A DNA stretch of 64,000 nt from G963669295 sp963669295 (GCA_963669295.1 OY769938.1:1550001-1614000); one strand, 5' to 3'. Shown: positions 41,682 through 51,130, counted from the stretch's first letter. A program made the numbers and translations. The notes: generated by a model from the sequence alone, not told the origin.

Positions 41682-43370
41682 TTACTTGTTTTCCTGCTGT
41701 GTAACGCTACCGTCTAAAATGCCGGCATACATGGTATTGTTATTCAGCACTTCCAATGCTTTCAACACATAAGGGTCTTTTGATAGTGAGGCCTCTACCC
41801 TACCTGTTTGATAATAGTAACGTGCTACCAATTCATTTTCAAGAATCTCCTTGATCTCCCCTTCAAACTTCTGGAGGTCCTGACCTTTATTAGGGGTCAT
41901 TCTCGCCTTCAGGTCTTCAAACAATTTTTCAGCACCTTCAAAGTACTTTTCTTGCTCGGCTGTTTCCTTGAGTTCCTTCAATGCATCTTCTGTTGCCGTA
42001 GTGTAGTCGTAATCTTTATCGCTTAAGAAAGCAACAAACTCGTTATACTGATCGTCTGAAATGCGAAACGTTTTTGGGGTAGCAATGCTGTCGTTGGCAA
42101 AACGGAAATCCGTAGCATAGTCGAAAATTAAATTCTTGCGCACCAATGCTGTAGCAATCTCACTATAAGGATCCAGCTCTACATTCACATCAGGATCAAT
42201 GCCTCTACCATCGTATACCAATCGTCCATTTTGAGTTTTAAACTCCGTAATCAACGAATCGGCTACTCTTTCAGCCTGTCCTTCTTTGTTGCGGTGCGAG
42301 TAATCGATTTTCTGAATGCAACGCCCGCTTGGAATGTAATACTTCGCTACGGTAAGCTTCAACTTTGAGTTGTAGCTTAAATTACGTGTTTGCTGTACCA
42401 ATCCTTTGCCATACGAACGCTCGCCAATCAACACACCACGATCGAGATCTTGAATAGAACCCGATACAATTTCTGACGCAGAAGCAGAGCCTCCATCAAT
42501 TAAAATCACCAATGGCATTTCTGTATCTACAGGATTATTCAACGCCTTATGGGTTTTGTCCCACTCCTTAATTTTACCGCGAGTACTTACTACCTCTTCT
42601 CCTTTTTCTACAAAAAGGTTCACGATGTTCACCGATTCTCTCAGTAATCCACCGCCATTACCACGCAGGTCAAATACCAGTTGCTTCATGCCCTGGTTGT
42701 CACGCAAGTCAACCAATGCGCTTTTTACTTCCCTACTGGCAGTTTCTGTAAATGCGGTAAGTTTGATGTAACCGGTGGTTTCATCCAACATTCCGTAATA
42801 AGGTACATTGGGCACTTTAATTTCTTCCCGCTCCAGTTCCTTGGTCAACGGCTCAGCAGTGTTTTTTCTTTTCACTACCAACTTTACAGGAGTTCCTGCC
42901 TGCCCTTTCAACAACTTACTGATGTCGTCCTGATTTTTGCCCGCTACATCCTTTCCATCAATTTGAATGATTTCATCACCTGCCATCAGTCCGGCTTTAA
43001 ATGCCGGAAATCCTTCGTAAGGTTCCGAAATAACTACCTTCCCATCGCGGGTGCGAATCAAGGCACCAATGCCTCCATATTCTCCGGTGGTAATGAAGCG
43101 ATAATCTTCAATTTCCGATTCTGGAATATAGGTCGTGTATGGGTCCAGGGTTTCCAGCATGGCATCGATTCCTTTCTTCATCAAATCGCCAGGATTGGTA
43201 TCATCTACATAGTAAATGTTTAATTCCCGGAACATGGTAGTAAAAATGTCGAGGTTCTTCGACACTTCGAAATAACTGTCGACATAGGTATACGACATCA
43301 GCGTAGAAAAGCCAATGACCAACAATGCAGGATAGATTTTTAATTTTCGGAGTAAGGACTTCATCTTCAT
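41682..43370 (-). CDS. Carboxy-terminal processing protease, S41 family
   Basis: 562 aa. N-terminal signal anchor, a PDZ domain ('EYGGIGALIRTRDGKVVIS' to 'GLMAGDEIIQIDGKDV'), then the S41 core with 'QLVFDLRGNGGGLLRESVN', nucleophile Ser in 'LIDGGSASASEIVSGSIQDL', and the general-base Lys in 'GERSYGKGLVQ'. The C-terminal 180 residues are helical. Periplasmic Ser/Lys-dyad protease of the CtpA/Prc type. Followed at short distance on the transcript by no partner; yidD and rnpA lie upstream. Confidence 0.92.
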   Translation of the reverse strand: MKMKSLLRKLKIYPALLVIGFSTLMSYTYVDSYFEVSKNLDIFTTMFRELNIYYVDDTNPGDLMKKGIDAMLETLDPYTTYIPESEIEDYRFITTGEYGGIGALIRTRDGKVVISEPYEGFPAFKAGLMAGDEIIQIDGKDVAGKNQDDISKLLKGQAGTPVKLVVKRKNTAEPLTKELEREEIKVPNVPYYGMLDETTGYIKLTAFTETASREVKSALVDLRDNQGMKQLVFDLRGNGGGLLRESVNIVNLFVEKGEEVVSTRGKIKEWDKTHKALNNPVDTEMPLVILIDGGSASASEIVSGSIQDLDRGVLIGERSYGKGLVQQTRNLSYNSKLKLTVAKYYIPSGRCIQKIDYSHRNKEGQAERVADSLITEFKTQNGRLVYDGRGIDPDVNVELDPYSEIATALVRKNLIFDYATDFRFANDSIATPKTFRISDDQYNEFVAFLSDKDYDYTTATEDALKELKETAEQEKYFEGAEKLFEDLKARMTPNKGQDLQKFEGEIKEILENELVARYYYQTGRVEASLSKDPYVLKALEVLNNNTMYAGILDGSVTQQENK

Positions 43371-43382
43371 GCGAACTAATTT

Positions 43383-43610
43383 TTATGGAACCGGATCGTG
43401 CCCGTGGCCACCCCACGGATTGCACGAAGCAAATCTTTTTATGGTTAACCAACCTCCTTTTAAGGGGCCGTGTTTTTTTATTGCCTCAACACCATATTGA
43501 GAACAGGTAGGAGTGTATCTGCATGTGGCTGGGAATAATGGCGAAATTGCTCCCTGGTAAATTCTGATCAAACCTACCATTAACCAGCTAAGCGGATTTC
43601 TCATACTCAT
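43383..43610 (-). CDS. yidD: Membrane protein insertion efficiency factor YidD
   Basis: 75 aa. Nearly the whole protein is the YidD signature: 'IRIYQGAISPLFPATCRYTP', 'TCSQYGVEAIKKHG', 'GGWLTIKRFASCNPWGGHG' and 'DPVP'. Peripheral inner-membrane protein assisting YidC. It overlaps rnpA by 23 bases; the rnpA-yidD pairing is the common arrangement. Confidence 0.95.
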   Translation of the reverse strand: MSMRNPLSWLMVGLIRIYQGAISPLFPATCRYTPTCSQYGVEAIKKHGPLKGGWLTIKRFASCNPWGGHGHDPVP

Positions 43611-43986
43611 TAACTAAACGTTGTAAAATTAAAATTATTTTCTCTTCAATTTCCCAATAATTAGCGGTTTCGGAACCCGTATATATCAACATCATAATTG
43701 TTTTCCCTCCCGCTTGCTCTACAAAATCGTAATACGCGTGTTTATGTTGTCGGTAAGCTTCCCTGGTTTGCCGCTTCAATCGATTTCTTGCTGCCGCCTT
43801 ACGCACCCTTTTTTTGGGAATGCTTATCGCAATTTGCACCGGAGATGCCATCTCATGTTCTACTTTCCTCCACACCACCCGAAAAGGTTTCTCTACAAAA
43901 GAATGTCCTTGCCGAAACAACGACTCAATCATCTTCTTGCTGCAAAGCCGCTCTTCTTTTTTAAACGTATGTTGTAGCACACTCAT
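43588..43986 (-). CDS. rnpA: Ribonuclease P protein component
   Basis: 132 aa, small basic protein that assists the RNase P RNA in 5' maturation of tRNAs. 'FKKEERLCSKKMIESLF' at the N-terminus and the RNR motif region 'ISIPKKRVRKAAARNRLKRQ' followed by 'TREAYR' are diagnostic. The C-terminus overlaps the yidD start. Confidence 0.95.
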   Translation of the reverse strand: MSVLQHTFKKEERLCSKKMIESLFRQGHSFVEKPFRVVWRKVEHEMASPVQIAISIPKKRVRKAAARNRLKRQTREAYRQHKHAYYDFVEQAGGKTIMMLIYTGSETANYWEIEEKIILILQRLVNEYEKSA

Positions 43987-44005
43987 TTACTTGCAATATA
44001 ACGAG

Positions 44006-44039
44006 AAAAGGGCATCCCGAACTTTCGAGATGCCCTTTT
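44006..44039. terminator. Hairpin between hemD and rnpA, related to the dispersed palindrome
   Basis: AAAAGGGCATC / GATGCCCTTTT, an 11-base-pair stem with T-runs in both directions. Its apex (ATCCCGAA...TTCGAGAT) resembles the dispersed palindromes at 17412 and 18696, so a repeat may have been co-opted as terminator. Confidence 0.65.
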
Positions 44040-44061
44040 TATATGATTTTTACTGTAATGT

Positions 44062-44805
44062 CTAGTTTTTCCCGTTCTTGATGTGATACTCAATGGCCAT
44101 AGTCATCGATGGCGCATTAGGCATGGGAGCATGCACGTCCAACTGAAGCCCGGCATTTTTTACCGCATTGGCTGTAGTGGCTCCAAAAGCAGCAATCTTG
44201 GTCTTGTTCTGCTTAAAGTCAGGGAAGTTTTTCAGCAACGACCGAATACCAGAAGGGCTAAAGAACACCAACATGTCGTAGTTCACATTCGCCAGGTCAG
44301 ATAAATCACTGGCTACTGTTTTATACAACACCGCTTTTTCAAACTTAATGTTGTTATCCTTCAACATGTCAGGAATGTTTTGCTTGTGAATGTCTGAACA
44401 AGGCAACAAGAATTTCTCATCCTTGTGCTTTTTAATGATGTCCATCAAATCAACAAAGCGCTGCTTTCCGTGAAAGATTTTCCGCTTTCGGTACACCACA
44501 TACTTTTGCAAGTAATAGGCGGTAGATTCCGAAATACAGAAGTACTTCATGGCATCTGGAACGGTAATGCGCATTTCAGTAGCCATTCTAAAGAAGTGGT
44601 CTACGGCATTCCTGCTGGTAAAGATTACTGCAGAGTAATCCAATAGGTTGATTTTCTGTTGCCGAAAATCTTGCGAAGGCACCGGCTCTACATGAATAAA
44701 TGGGCGGAAGTCAATTTTAAGATTGTACTTCTTTGCAAGTTCAAAATAGGGAGACCTGTCTGATGCTGGTTTCGGCTGCGATACTAAGATACTTTTTATG
44801 GCCAA
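44062..44805 (-). CDS. hemD: Uroporphyrinogen-III synthase (stand-alone)
   Basis: 247 aa, two-domain HemD fold that closes hydroxymethylbilane to uroporphyrinogen III. 'YSAVIFTSRNAVDHFFRMA' is the usual first-domain motif, and 'DMLVFFSPSGIRSLLKNFP' with 'KIAAFGATTANAVKNAG' is the second-domain motif (T/S-S-x-x-x-V and G-x-x-T). A second HemD domain is fused to HemC at 48051-49610, so the organism appears to carry two. Followed upstream by DUF4271 in the same direction, a conserved pairing in Bacteroidota as I recall. Confidence 0.85.
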   Translation of the reverse strand: MAIKSILVSQPKPASDRSPYFELAKKYNLKIDFRPFIHVEPVPSQDFRQQKINLLDYSAVIFTSRNAVDHFFRMATEMRITVPDAMKYFCISESTAYYLQKYVVYRKRKIFHGKQRFVDLMDIIKKHKDEKFLLPCSDIHKQNIPDMLKDNNIKFEKAVLYKTVASDLSDLANVNYDMLVFFSPSGIRSLLKNFPDFKQNKTKIAAFGATTANAVKNAGLQLDVHAPMPNAPSMTMAIEYHIKNGKN

Positions 44806-44864
44806 TTGTTCTGAGGTTTTTAGGTTTGTTTAAGCGTTTACATACAAACACAAAAAATGCTCAA

Positions 44865-45683
44865 TTATTGAATTTTACCCATGAAAACCATCATTATGAC
44901 GACTAATGGTAAAATTTCGAGGGTGCAAAGATACAAAAATAAATAGAAGGTGGAAACATTATGGGTAATTCCTGTAATAATTCCTTGAAAAACCCTGTAA
45001 ACATAGGCAATAGCAAGCAAAGAAAATCCAATGTAAAACAGGGTTTGATCGCTGGCAACGGTCATATAAGTAATAGAAACAGTGACAGGAATCAGCAATA
45101 ACCCCAACATGTGATTTGTAATAAAAACCGTAAAGATGTACTCTCCAACGCCTCCCTCCGCTTTAAAAAGGAATTGTACCAATCGAATGGAGATCACCTT
45201 AACAAGGTATACCGCAAATATGGCTAAACAGCATGCTAAATAAAGCAGCACCCCTCCTTCGTTTAACCATTGCCACTGAAAATTTAATTGATAATAAAGT
45301 ACCACCTGGAAAAGGAATAACCCCGCCATAAAAACAAAGATGAAGGAGAAAACAACTGCTGGTGCACTCGACAAGGGACGCTCCTCACGAACAGTTTGAC
45401 GAGCAAATCGTTTGGCAACAACCGCAGTAAACAATTGCCGTAACTTCCGGTAATGTACAATGCGTACCCAGGCTACCAGGCAAAGTACCATTAAATAAAT
45501 GCCCAATACCCACCCGTTTGCAGGAGTAGGGCGCTCTTGCTTTACCATAGCCTCTCCATCCACCGCATAAATTTCGCGCGGTTGATAGTGTTGCTGCATG
45601 TAAACAGGAAGCAGGCCTCCATCAAAATTATTTGGCCATATGTAAGTTGCTTTTGGGAACAAGTGCTGTGGATAATTGTTCAA
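44865..45683 (-). CDS. DUF4271 integral membrane protein
   Basis: 272 aa with about six or seven TM segments after a soluble N-terminal stretch of 60 residues. The gene order next to hemD and the pattern of 'YLVKVISIRLVQFLFK', 'EYIFTVFITNHMLGLLLIP' and a C-terminal 'YLFLYLCTLEILPLVVIM' fit DUF4271, a Bacteroidota-restricted family of unknown function. The start is uncertain; an ATG at 45599 is also possible. Divergent from the acyl-CoA dehydrogenase. Confidence 0.75.
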   Translation of the reverse strand: MNNYPQHLFPKATYIWPNNFDGGLLPVYMQQHYQPREIYAVDGEAMVKQERPTPANGWVLGIYLMVLCLVAWVRIVHYRKLRQLFTAVVAKRFARQTVREERPLSSAPAVVFSFIFVFMAGLFLFQVVLYYQLNFQWQWLNEGGVLLYLACCLAIFAVYLVKVISIRLVQFLFKAEGGVGEYIFTVFITNHMLGLLLIPVTVSITYMTVASDQTLFYIGFSLLAIAYVYRVFQGIITGITHNVSTFYLFLYLCTLEILPLVVIMMVFMGKIQ

Positions 45684-45795
45684 AATTAACCGCTCTTTTT
45701 ACAACAACAAAAAATATAGAAAGTAGGATTCATACTTTTTCAACAAATTCGGCTCATTGCCGCCCAAACGGGCTTTATAAAGTGGTTTTTTTATC

Positions 45796-45803
45796 TAAAT
45801 TTG
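45796..45803 (+). promoter_or_regulatory. -7 element (TAAATTTG) ahead of the acyl-CoA dehydrogenase
   Basis: Exact TAnnTTTG match 26 bases before the ATG at 45830. No clear TTG lies upstream. Confidence 0.5.
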
Positions 45804-45829
45804 CGCCACAACTTCAAAACAGCCGTACC

Positions 45830-47008
45830 ATGTCAACTGATCAATTTCAAGCACCCGATTATTACAATCTTGATGATTTGTTAACGGATGAGCAAAAACT
45901 TGTTCGCGAAGCAGCACGTGATTGGGTGAAAAAAGAAATCTCTCCTATCATTGAAGAGCATTACGAAAACGCTACTTTTCCTAAGCACATCCTTAAAGGA
46001 CTTGGCGAAATAGGTGCCTTTGGCCCATACATTCCTGAAGAATATGGGGGTGCTGGCCTGGATCAAATATCTTACGGATTAATTATGCAAGAGTTAGAGC
46101 GTGGCGACTCCGGTGTTCGTTCTACCGCCTCTGTACAAAGCTCGTTGGTGATGTACCCCATTTGGAAGTATGGAACAGAAGAGCAACGCAAAAAGTACTT
46201 GCCCCAGCTAGCCACTGGTGAAATGATGGGATGTTTTGGATTAACAGAACCCGATCATGGTTCTAATCCAGGAGGGATGATCACCAACTTTAAAGACAAG
46301 GGTGATCATTACCTATTAAATGGTGCAAAAATGTGGATTTCCAATGCCCCTTTTGCCGACATCGCAGTAGTATGGGCTAAAAATGAAGAAGGACGCATTT
46401 GGGGACTTATTGTAGAACGTGGCATGGAAGGATTTACTACACCTGAAACGCATGGCAAATGGTCGCTACGTGCTTCTGCTACTGGCGAATTGGTATTCGA
46501 CAATGTAAAGGTGCCGAAAGAAAACCTACTTCCTAACAAATCAGGGCTGGGTGCTCCTTTGGGTTGTTTAGATTCAGCTCGTTTTGGCATTGCCTGGGGT
46601 GCCATTGGTGCTGCCATGGACTGCTACGATTCAGCACTGCGCTACTCGTTAGAGCGCATTCAATTTGGCCGCCCTATTGGTGGGTTTCAGTTAACACAAA
46701 AGAAGCTTGCCGAAATGATTACTGAAATCACCAAGGCTCAATTGCTGGCCTGGAGAGTAGGTACGCTAAGAAACGATGGCAAAGCATCGTCTGCTCAGAT
46801 CTCAATGGCCAAAAGAAACAATGTTGAAATTGCCATAAAAATTGCCCGTGAAGCACGTCAAATTCATGGAGGAATGGGCATTACCAACGAATACTCTATC
46901 ATGCGACACATGATGAACCTCGAATCGGTTATTACTTACGAGGGTACACACGATATTCACTTGTTAATTACAGGAAAAGACATTACCGACATTCAGGCAT
47001 TCACCTGA
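45830..47008 (+). CDS. Acyl-CoA dehydrogenase (glutaryl-CoA dehydrogenase-like)
   Basis: 392 aa FAD enzyme. 'MGCFGLTEPDHGSNPGGM' is the flavin/substrate signature. 'YSLERIQFGRPIGGFQLTQ' and 'ARQIHGGMGITNEYSIMRHM' are typical, and the catalytic base Glu is near residue 371 in 'TYEGTHDIH'. This TYEGT-HDIH form and the overall pattern are closest to glutaryl-CoA dehydrogenases (lysine/tryptophan breakdown), though the exact acyl chain is not certain. The longer in-frame extension to 45632 lacks homology-like composition, so 45830 is the start. Confidence 0.9.
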   Translation: MSTDQFQAPDYYNLDDLLTDEQKLVREAARDWVKKEISPIIEEHYENATFPKHILKGLGEIGAFGPYIPEEYGGAGLDQISYGLIMQELERGDSGVRSTASVQSSLVMYPIWKYGTEEQRKKYLPQLATGEMMGCFGLTEPDHGSNPGGMITNFKDKGDHYLLNGAKMWISNAPFADIAVVWAKNEEGRIWGLIVERGMEGFTTPETHGKWSLRASATGELVFDNVKVPKENLLPNKSGLGAPLGCLDSARFGIAWGAIGAAMDCYDSALRYSLERIQFGRPIGGFQLTQKKLAEMITEITKAQLLAWRVGTLRNDGKASSAQISMAKRNNVEIAIKIAREARQIHGGMGITNEYSIMRHMMNLESVITYEGTHDIHLLITGKDITDIQAFT

Positions 47009-47024
47009 ATAAAGTAACTGCATA

Positions 47025-47055
47025 AAAAAGCCCCTGCCTAAAGCGGGGGCTTTTT
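47025..47055. terminator. Bidirectional terminator between acyl-CoA dehydrogenase and hemB
   Basis: AAAAAGCCCCTGC-CTAAA-GCGGGGGCTTTTT; T-runs on both strands serve both convergent genes. Confidence 0.9.
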
Positions 47056-47070
47056 AGTTCGGGGAAAGAA

Positions 47071-48039
47071 CTACATCCACCCCTGTGCTAAAATATCTTT
47101 GGCATGATAAGTAATAATGATGTTGGCTCCCGCTCTTGCAAAAGCATACATGTTTTCCATCACCAACTGCTGCTCATCAATCAACCCTTGTGCTGCTGCT
47201 GCTTTTAGCATCGAATATTCGCCCGATACGTTATAGCATGCTACTGGCAAATGGGTTTGTTCGTTTAAGCGATGAATAACATCGAGGTAGGCCAATGCTG
47301 GCTTTACCATTAAAATATCTGCCCCTTCTGCCTCATCTAGTTCTGCTTCCTTCATCGCCTCCCCACCATTCCTGAAATCCATTTGATAGCTTTTTCGGTC
47401 GCCATGAGAGGGGGCTGAATCAGCAGCATCGCGAAACGGACCATAATAAGCCGATGCAAATTTTACGGCATACGACATGATGCCTACCGTTTCATAACCA
47501 TGATCGTCTAACAACTCACGAATTGCTTCTACCCTACCATCCATCATATCTGAAGGAGCCACCATATCGGCACCAGCCTCTGCATGTGCCAACGCCATAT
47601 CGGCCAGCACTGCTACCGAAGGATCATTGTCTACATAACCATCATTGATGATACCACAATGTCCATGTGTGGTGTAAGCACATACACACACATCAGTAAT
47701 AACATAAACCTCATCGCCAAACTCTTTCTTTAATGCCTTAATGGCTTGTACTACTACCGATTGATCGCTGTGCGAAGAGCTGGCATCCTCCGTTTTTTCT
47801 TCTCCAACGCCAAACAGCAATACCTTATTAAGCCCCAGTTTCAGGCTTTCTGCCACATCTTTCAGCAACTCGTCTACCGAAAAATGATGAATGCCCGGCA
47901 TGGATGTTATGGGAGTTTTAATTCCACTTCCCGGTACTACAAAGTAGGGGTAAATAAACATGTCTTTCGACAACCTGGTTTCGGCCACCATGGCCCTTAC
48001 CAATGCATTTTTCCTTAATCTTCTAGGGCGTACAGACAT
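47071..48039 (-). CDS. hemB: Delta-aminolevulinic acid dehydratase (porphobilinogen synthase)
   Basis: 322 aa, condenses two 5-aminolevulinates to porphobilinogen. 'RPRRLRKNALVRAM' at the N-terminus; 'VCVCAYTTHGHCGII' holds the three-Cys zinc site; 'VAPSDMMDGRV' carries the first Lys region; 'EGADILMVKPALAYLDVI' has the Schiff-base Lys. The Cys triad suggests the zinc-dependent class. Last gene of hemA-hemCD-hemB, 11 bases after hemCD. Confidence 0.96.
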   Translation of the reverse strand: MSVRPRRLRKNALVRAMVAETRLSKDMFIYPYFVVPGSGIKTPITSMPGIHHFSVDELLKDVAESLKLGLNKVLLFGVGEEKTEDASSSHSDQSVVVQAIKALKKEFGDEVYVITDVCVCAYTTHGHCGIINDGYVDNDPSVAVLADMALAHAEAGADMVAPSDMMDGRVEAIRELLDDHGYETVGIMSYAVKFASAYYGPFRDAADSAPSHGDRKSYQMDFRNGGEAMKEAELDEAEGADILMVKPALAYLDVIHRLNEQTHLPVACYNVSGEYSMLKAAAAQGLIDEQQLVMENMYAFARAGANIIITYHAKDILAQGWM

Positions 48040-48050
48040 TCATTCTTGTT

Positions 48051-49610
48051 TTAAGTGCTTAACACGGCATCGGTTAATGCCATCACAGAACTATTCCATG
48101 GCAATTGGTAATGCGTAATGCCATGCTCTTCCAATACCTTTGCGGTAGATTTTCCCATTGCAATGACCTTTTGGTGGGGAGCAATGGTTCGCTGGCGCAA
48201 GTATAAGATGGCATTTGACGGGCTGGTGAGGACTATCACATCTGTTTCGGGCACTCTGGCCTGTTCGTTCTCCACCGTGTCGTATGCAATAAGGTCGTAT
48301 ACCCTTGCCTGGTCGTCAAATTGTTTTTGAATGGTGCGGTAACTTGCTGTAGACTGAGGAAACAATACTGTACTTCCTTTGGTTTGTTGCGCAAATTCCT
48401 TCCCTATGGCTTCGGTATCGGTAGAAGCTCCAGTGTAATCGGCCACAATGCCCTCTTGCTTTAGAGCGATGGCCGTTGCTCCGCCTATCGTGCCAAATTT
48501 AACCCCTTCTGCCAAGGTTGGTTGCTGAGCAAAAAAGTACTTTACACAATTCTTCGACGAGAAAAAGATCCAATCGGTGGATGGAATAGTATCGTAAGGC
48601 ACTTGCTCAAATCTTGTCAATGAATTGGCCACAACGGTGAGCCCGTTTTTCTCCAACACATCCCAAAAATAAGTACCTGCTTTAATGTTTCGCGAAACAA
48701 ATACCGACTGGTGTTGGGTATGTTGCAACTGCTCCACAATATTTTGCGCCATTGCTGCTGTAGACAACGCTTCAGTATAGATTCGTTTTGGAAAATCTTC
48801 CCAGGTTTTTGAGGCAGCAGCCCAGGCCTTGTAAGTGGCTCCTTCCTTGATGCAGTAAACCCCTAAAGGCAATTGACAGCCTCCTTCAAACAAATTGAGC
48901 ACCTTGCGTTCAACCGCTATGGTTTCTTGAACAGTATCGCTGTTAAGTGCTGCCAGTGCCTCAATCAAAGCCTCGTCGGTAGCCCTTACTTGCAACGCCA
49001 ATGCCCCTTGCGCCGGAGCAGGTACAAATTCGCGTGGGTCAAGTTGCTCTACATGTAAGTCAGACAAATCGATCTCTAATCTACGTACTCCAGCAGCAGC
49101 AAGCATGATGGCATCGTATTGTCCATCGCGTAGCTTTTGAATTCGCGTAGGAACGTTGCCTCGAAGGTCTTTTAATTCAATGTCGTTACGCACCGCCAAC
49201 AACTGTGTTTTTCTTCGAGCAGATGAAGTGCCAACAACAGCTTTGGCTTTTAAAGAAAAGGGCAGTCGAATGTCTACCGCTTCTTTACGAATCAACAAAA
49301 ACTCTGAGGGGTCTTCTCGCTCCGATACAGCTGCGATAACCAATCCTTCTGGTGGAGTTGTTTCCAGGTCTTTGTGCGAATGCACTGCCAGGTCAATGTC
49401 CCCATTCAAGAGCGCATCCTCAATCTCTTTGGTAAAAAATCCTTTCCCCTCCAGTTTATCAAAGCTGAGGTGTTGAATTTTATCGCCTTGTGTTTTGATG
49501 ATGTTAATTTCGGCAGTAATGCCTATCGCATTCAATTGGTCTTTTACATAGTGGGCTTGCCAAAGTGCTAAATCACTACCTCTCGATCCAATAATGATGT
49601 TCTTGTCCAT
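48051..49610 (-). CDS. HemC-HemD fusion: hydroxymethylbilane synthase / uroporphyrinogen-III synthase
   Basis: 519 aa. Residues about 1-300 are porphobilinogen deaminase: 'IIGSRGSDLALWQA', 'AVHSHKDLETTPPEG', 'VVGTSSARRKTQL', 'LRGNVPTRIQKL', and the dipyrromethane-binding Cys in 'FEGGCQLPLG'. Residues about 300-519 form a HemD-like domain ('DWIFFSSKNCVKYFF', 'KFGTIGGATAIAL', 'VIVLTSPSNAILYL'). The two consecutive steps are thus joined in one polypeptide. The order hemA, hemCD, hemB on the minus strand with gaps of 6 and 11 bases marks one operon. Confidence 0.92.
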   Translation of the reverse strand: MDKNIIIGSRGSDLALWQAHYVKDQLNAIGITAEINIIKTQGDKIQHLSFDKLEGKGFFTKEIEDALLNGDIDLAVHSHKDLETTPPEGLVIAAVSEREDPSEFLLIRKEAVDIRLPFSLKAKAVVGTSSARRKTQLLAVRNDIELKDLRGNVPTRIQKLRDGQYDAIMLAAAGVRRLEIDLSDLHVEQLDPREFVPAPAQGALALQVRATDEALIEALAALNSDTVQETIAVERKVLNLFEGGCQLPLGVYCIKEGATYKAWAAASKTWEDFPKRIYTEALSTAAMAQNIVEQLQHTQHQSVFVSRNIKAGTYFWDVLEKNGLTVVANSLTRFEQVPYDTIPSTDWIFFSSKNCVKYFFAQQPTLAEGVKFGTIGGATAIALKQEGIVADYTGASTDTEAIGKEFAQQTKGSTVLFPQSTASYRTIQKQFDDQARVYDLIAYDTVENEQARVPETDVIVLTSPSNAILYLRQRTIAPHQKVIAMGKSTAKVLEEHGITHYQLPWNSSVMALTDAVLST

Positions 49611-49616
49611 GATGCG

Positions 49617-50861
49617 TTAAGCGGGGTGCTCTTTATCGTGGTTCTCGATCAAGATTTCTTTAGCCATTTTCATGGGTACACTAATGTATTTTTTCTCCAT
49701 GTAGGTAATGATCTTATCCAACACTTCTTTCGAAGTATCATCCAACTCTTCAAGGTCGCGGGCGAAAACAGAATTGATGGCATTTTCCTTAATTTCTTTC
49801 ACCTTCTCTGGCACTTCATGCATGGCCAATTCTACTTGCCTTACCTTGTACAGCTTTCTGAATTCATTCATACTCTCTGCCAGGATGGCTTCGCAACGCA
49901 CCAATTCTTTCTCACGCTCCTTAATATTTTCGTTGGCCACTGCCTTTAACTGATCAATGGCTATTCTATTTACGTTGTTTTCAGAAGCGATAAAAGGATC
50001 GATATCATTTGGAATACCTAGATCGATCAACACCTTGGTTCCTTCATCACCATTCAATAGCGATTTATAGAGTGGCCTTGTAATCAATGCTTCTGAAGCA
50101 CCTGTACAAGCAATAATAACATCAAAGCCCGCAGTATAGTCGTTTAGTGCTGTAAGTCCCTTTGCTACCCCTCCTAAATCAGCGGCCAGCTTTTCTGCAT
50201 TTGCCAAAGTGCGGTTAAACACTACAAAATTGGTAAAGCCATGCTTCTTAAGAAATCTCGCCATGTTTACATTCGTTTGGCCGGCTCCAACAATTAAGAA
50301 ACGGGCATCCATGGGCACATTTAAATCCAACAACTGTTGATAGGCCAACGATACTACTGAAACCGGGCGACGAGCAATGCTTGTTTCCGTATATATTTGC
50401 TTGGCCGTTTCGATGGTTTTCTTCAATATTAAACGAATCAAATCGCCTGTTAAGCCCATGTTGTTAGAATTCTCATAGGCATTTCTTACCTGGGTAATGA
50501 TTTCGCGCTCTCCCACTACCATCGAATCTAAAGAAGAGGCTACTGCAAACAAATGGTTAATCGCTTCTTCTCCTTCAAAACATTCGGCATAGCTCACAGC
50601 ACTCTTCAACCAGGTTTCATTGCCCGTGGGGTCAAAGCCATGGAAGAAGTCGATGAGGTACTCTTCATTAATCTGTTCGCTAGAAACAAATAAGAATTCT
50701 ACCCTGTTACAGGTAGAAAGGTACATAAGCTCTTCCAGGTTCAGCTGTTGCTTGAGCGCAAGCAAACGCTCTTGTTGGGTCGTATCTTCGAGGTGAAATT
50801 TTCCAATTTCTTCCAACGAAGTGTTTTTGTGTGTTATGGCTATCGTTCTAAATTGCTTCAC
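49617..50861 (-). CDS. hemA: Glutamyl-tRNA reductase
   Basis: 414 aa, NADPH-dependent reduction of Glu-tRNA(Glu) to glutamate-1-semialdehyde, the first committed step of C5 tetrapyrrole synthesis. 'LMYLSTCNRVEFLF' holds the catalytic Cys, 'FAVASSLDSMVVGEREIITQ' is the signature, 'FLIVGAGQTNVNMARFLKKH' is the NADPH site and the C-terminal helical dimerisation domain is complete. First gene of the hem operon; a strong TAnnTTTG promoter was not found directly upstream. Confidence 0.95.
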   Translation of the reverse strand: MKQFRTIAITHKNTSLEEIGKFHLEDTTQQERLLALKQQLNLEELMYLSTCNRVEFLFVSSEQINEEYLIDFFHGFDPTGNETWLKSAVSYAECFEGEEAINHLFAVASSLDSMVVGEREIITQVRNAYENSNNMGLTGDLIRLILKKTIETAKQIYTETSIARRPVSVVSLAYQQLLDLNVPMDARFLIVGAGQTNVNMARFLKKHGFTNFVVFNRTLANAEKLAADLGGVAKGLTALNDYTAGFDVIIACTGASEALITRPLYKSLLNGDEGTKVLIDLGIPNDIDPFIASENNVNRIAIDQLKAVANENIKEREKELVRCEAILAESMNEFRKLYKVRQVELAMHEVPEKVKEIKENAINSVFARDLEELDDTSKEVLDKIITYMEKKYISVPMKMAKEILIENHDKEHPA

Positions 50862-51084
50862 GATGCAGTCGTTGCAATTAACTCTACAAACATCGGAACG
50901 TTAGTAGGTTATTTTGTCATAGAATTGTCACGTAGAACCTTTACCAATTAAGGGATTTTAGTGGTGGAGGAAAATTTTCCGAAAAAAATTTTCGATGGCT
51001 GTAACTTTTGGGGGGATGAAATTGTTTTACTTATAGATGAACTTAGAATAGTTCCTTTATTTTCCAAATATTCCTTGCTTTTAC

Positions 51085-51116
51085 ATAACATCGCCTTTAG
51101 GGGCGATGTTATTTTT
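51085..51116 (+). terminator. Right-facing terminator without an obvious gene
   Basis: ATAACATCGCC-TTTAGG-GGCGATGTTAT then TTTTTT on the plus strand. Both neighbouring genes are on the minus strand, so this may end an unannotated plus-strand transcript starting in 50862-51080. Confidence 0.6.
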
Positions 51117-51130
51117 TGTACAAAACACAA

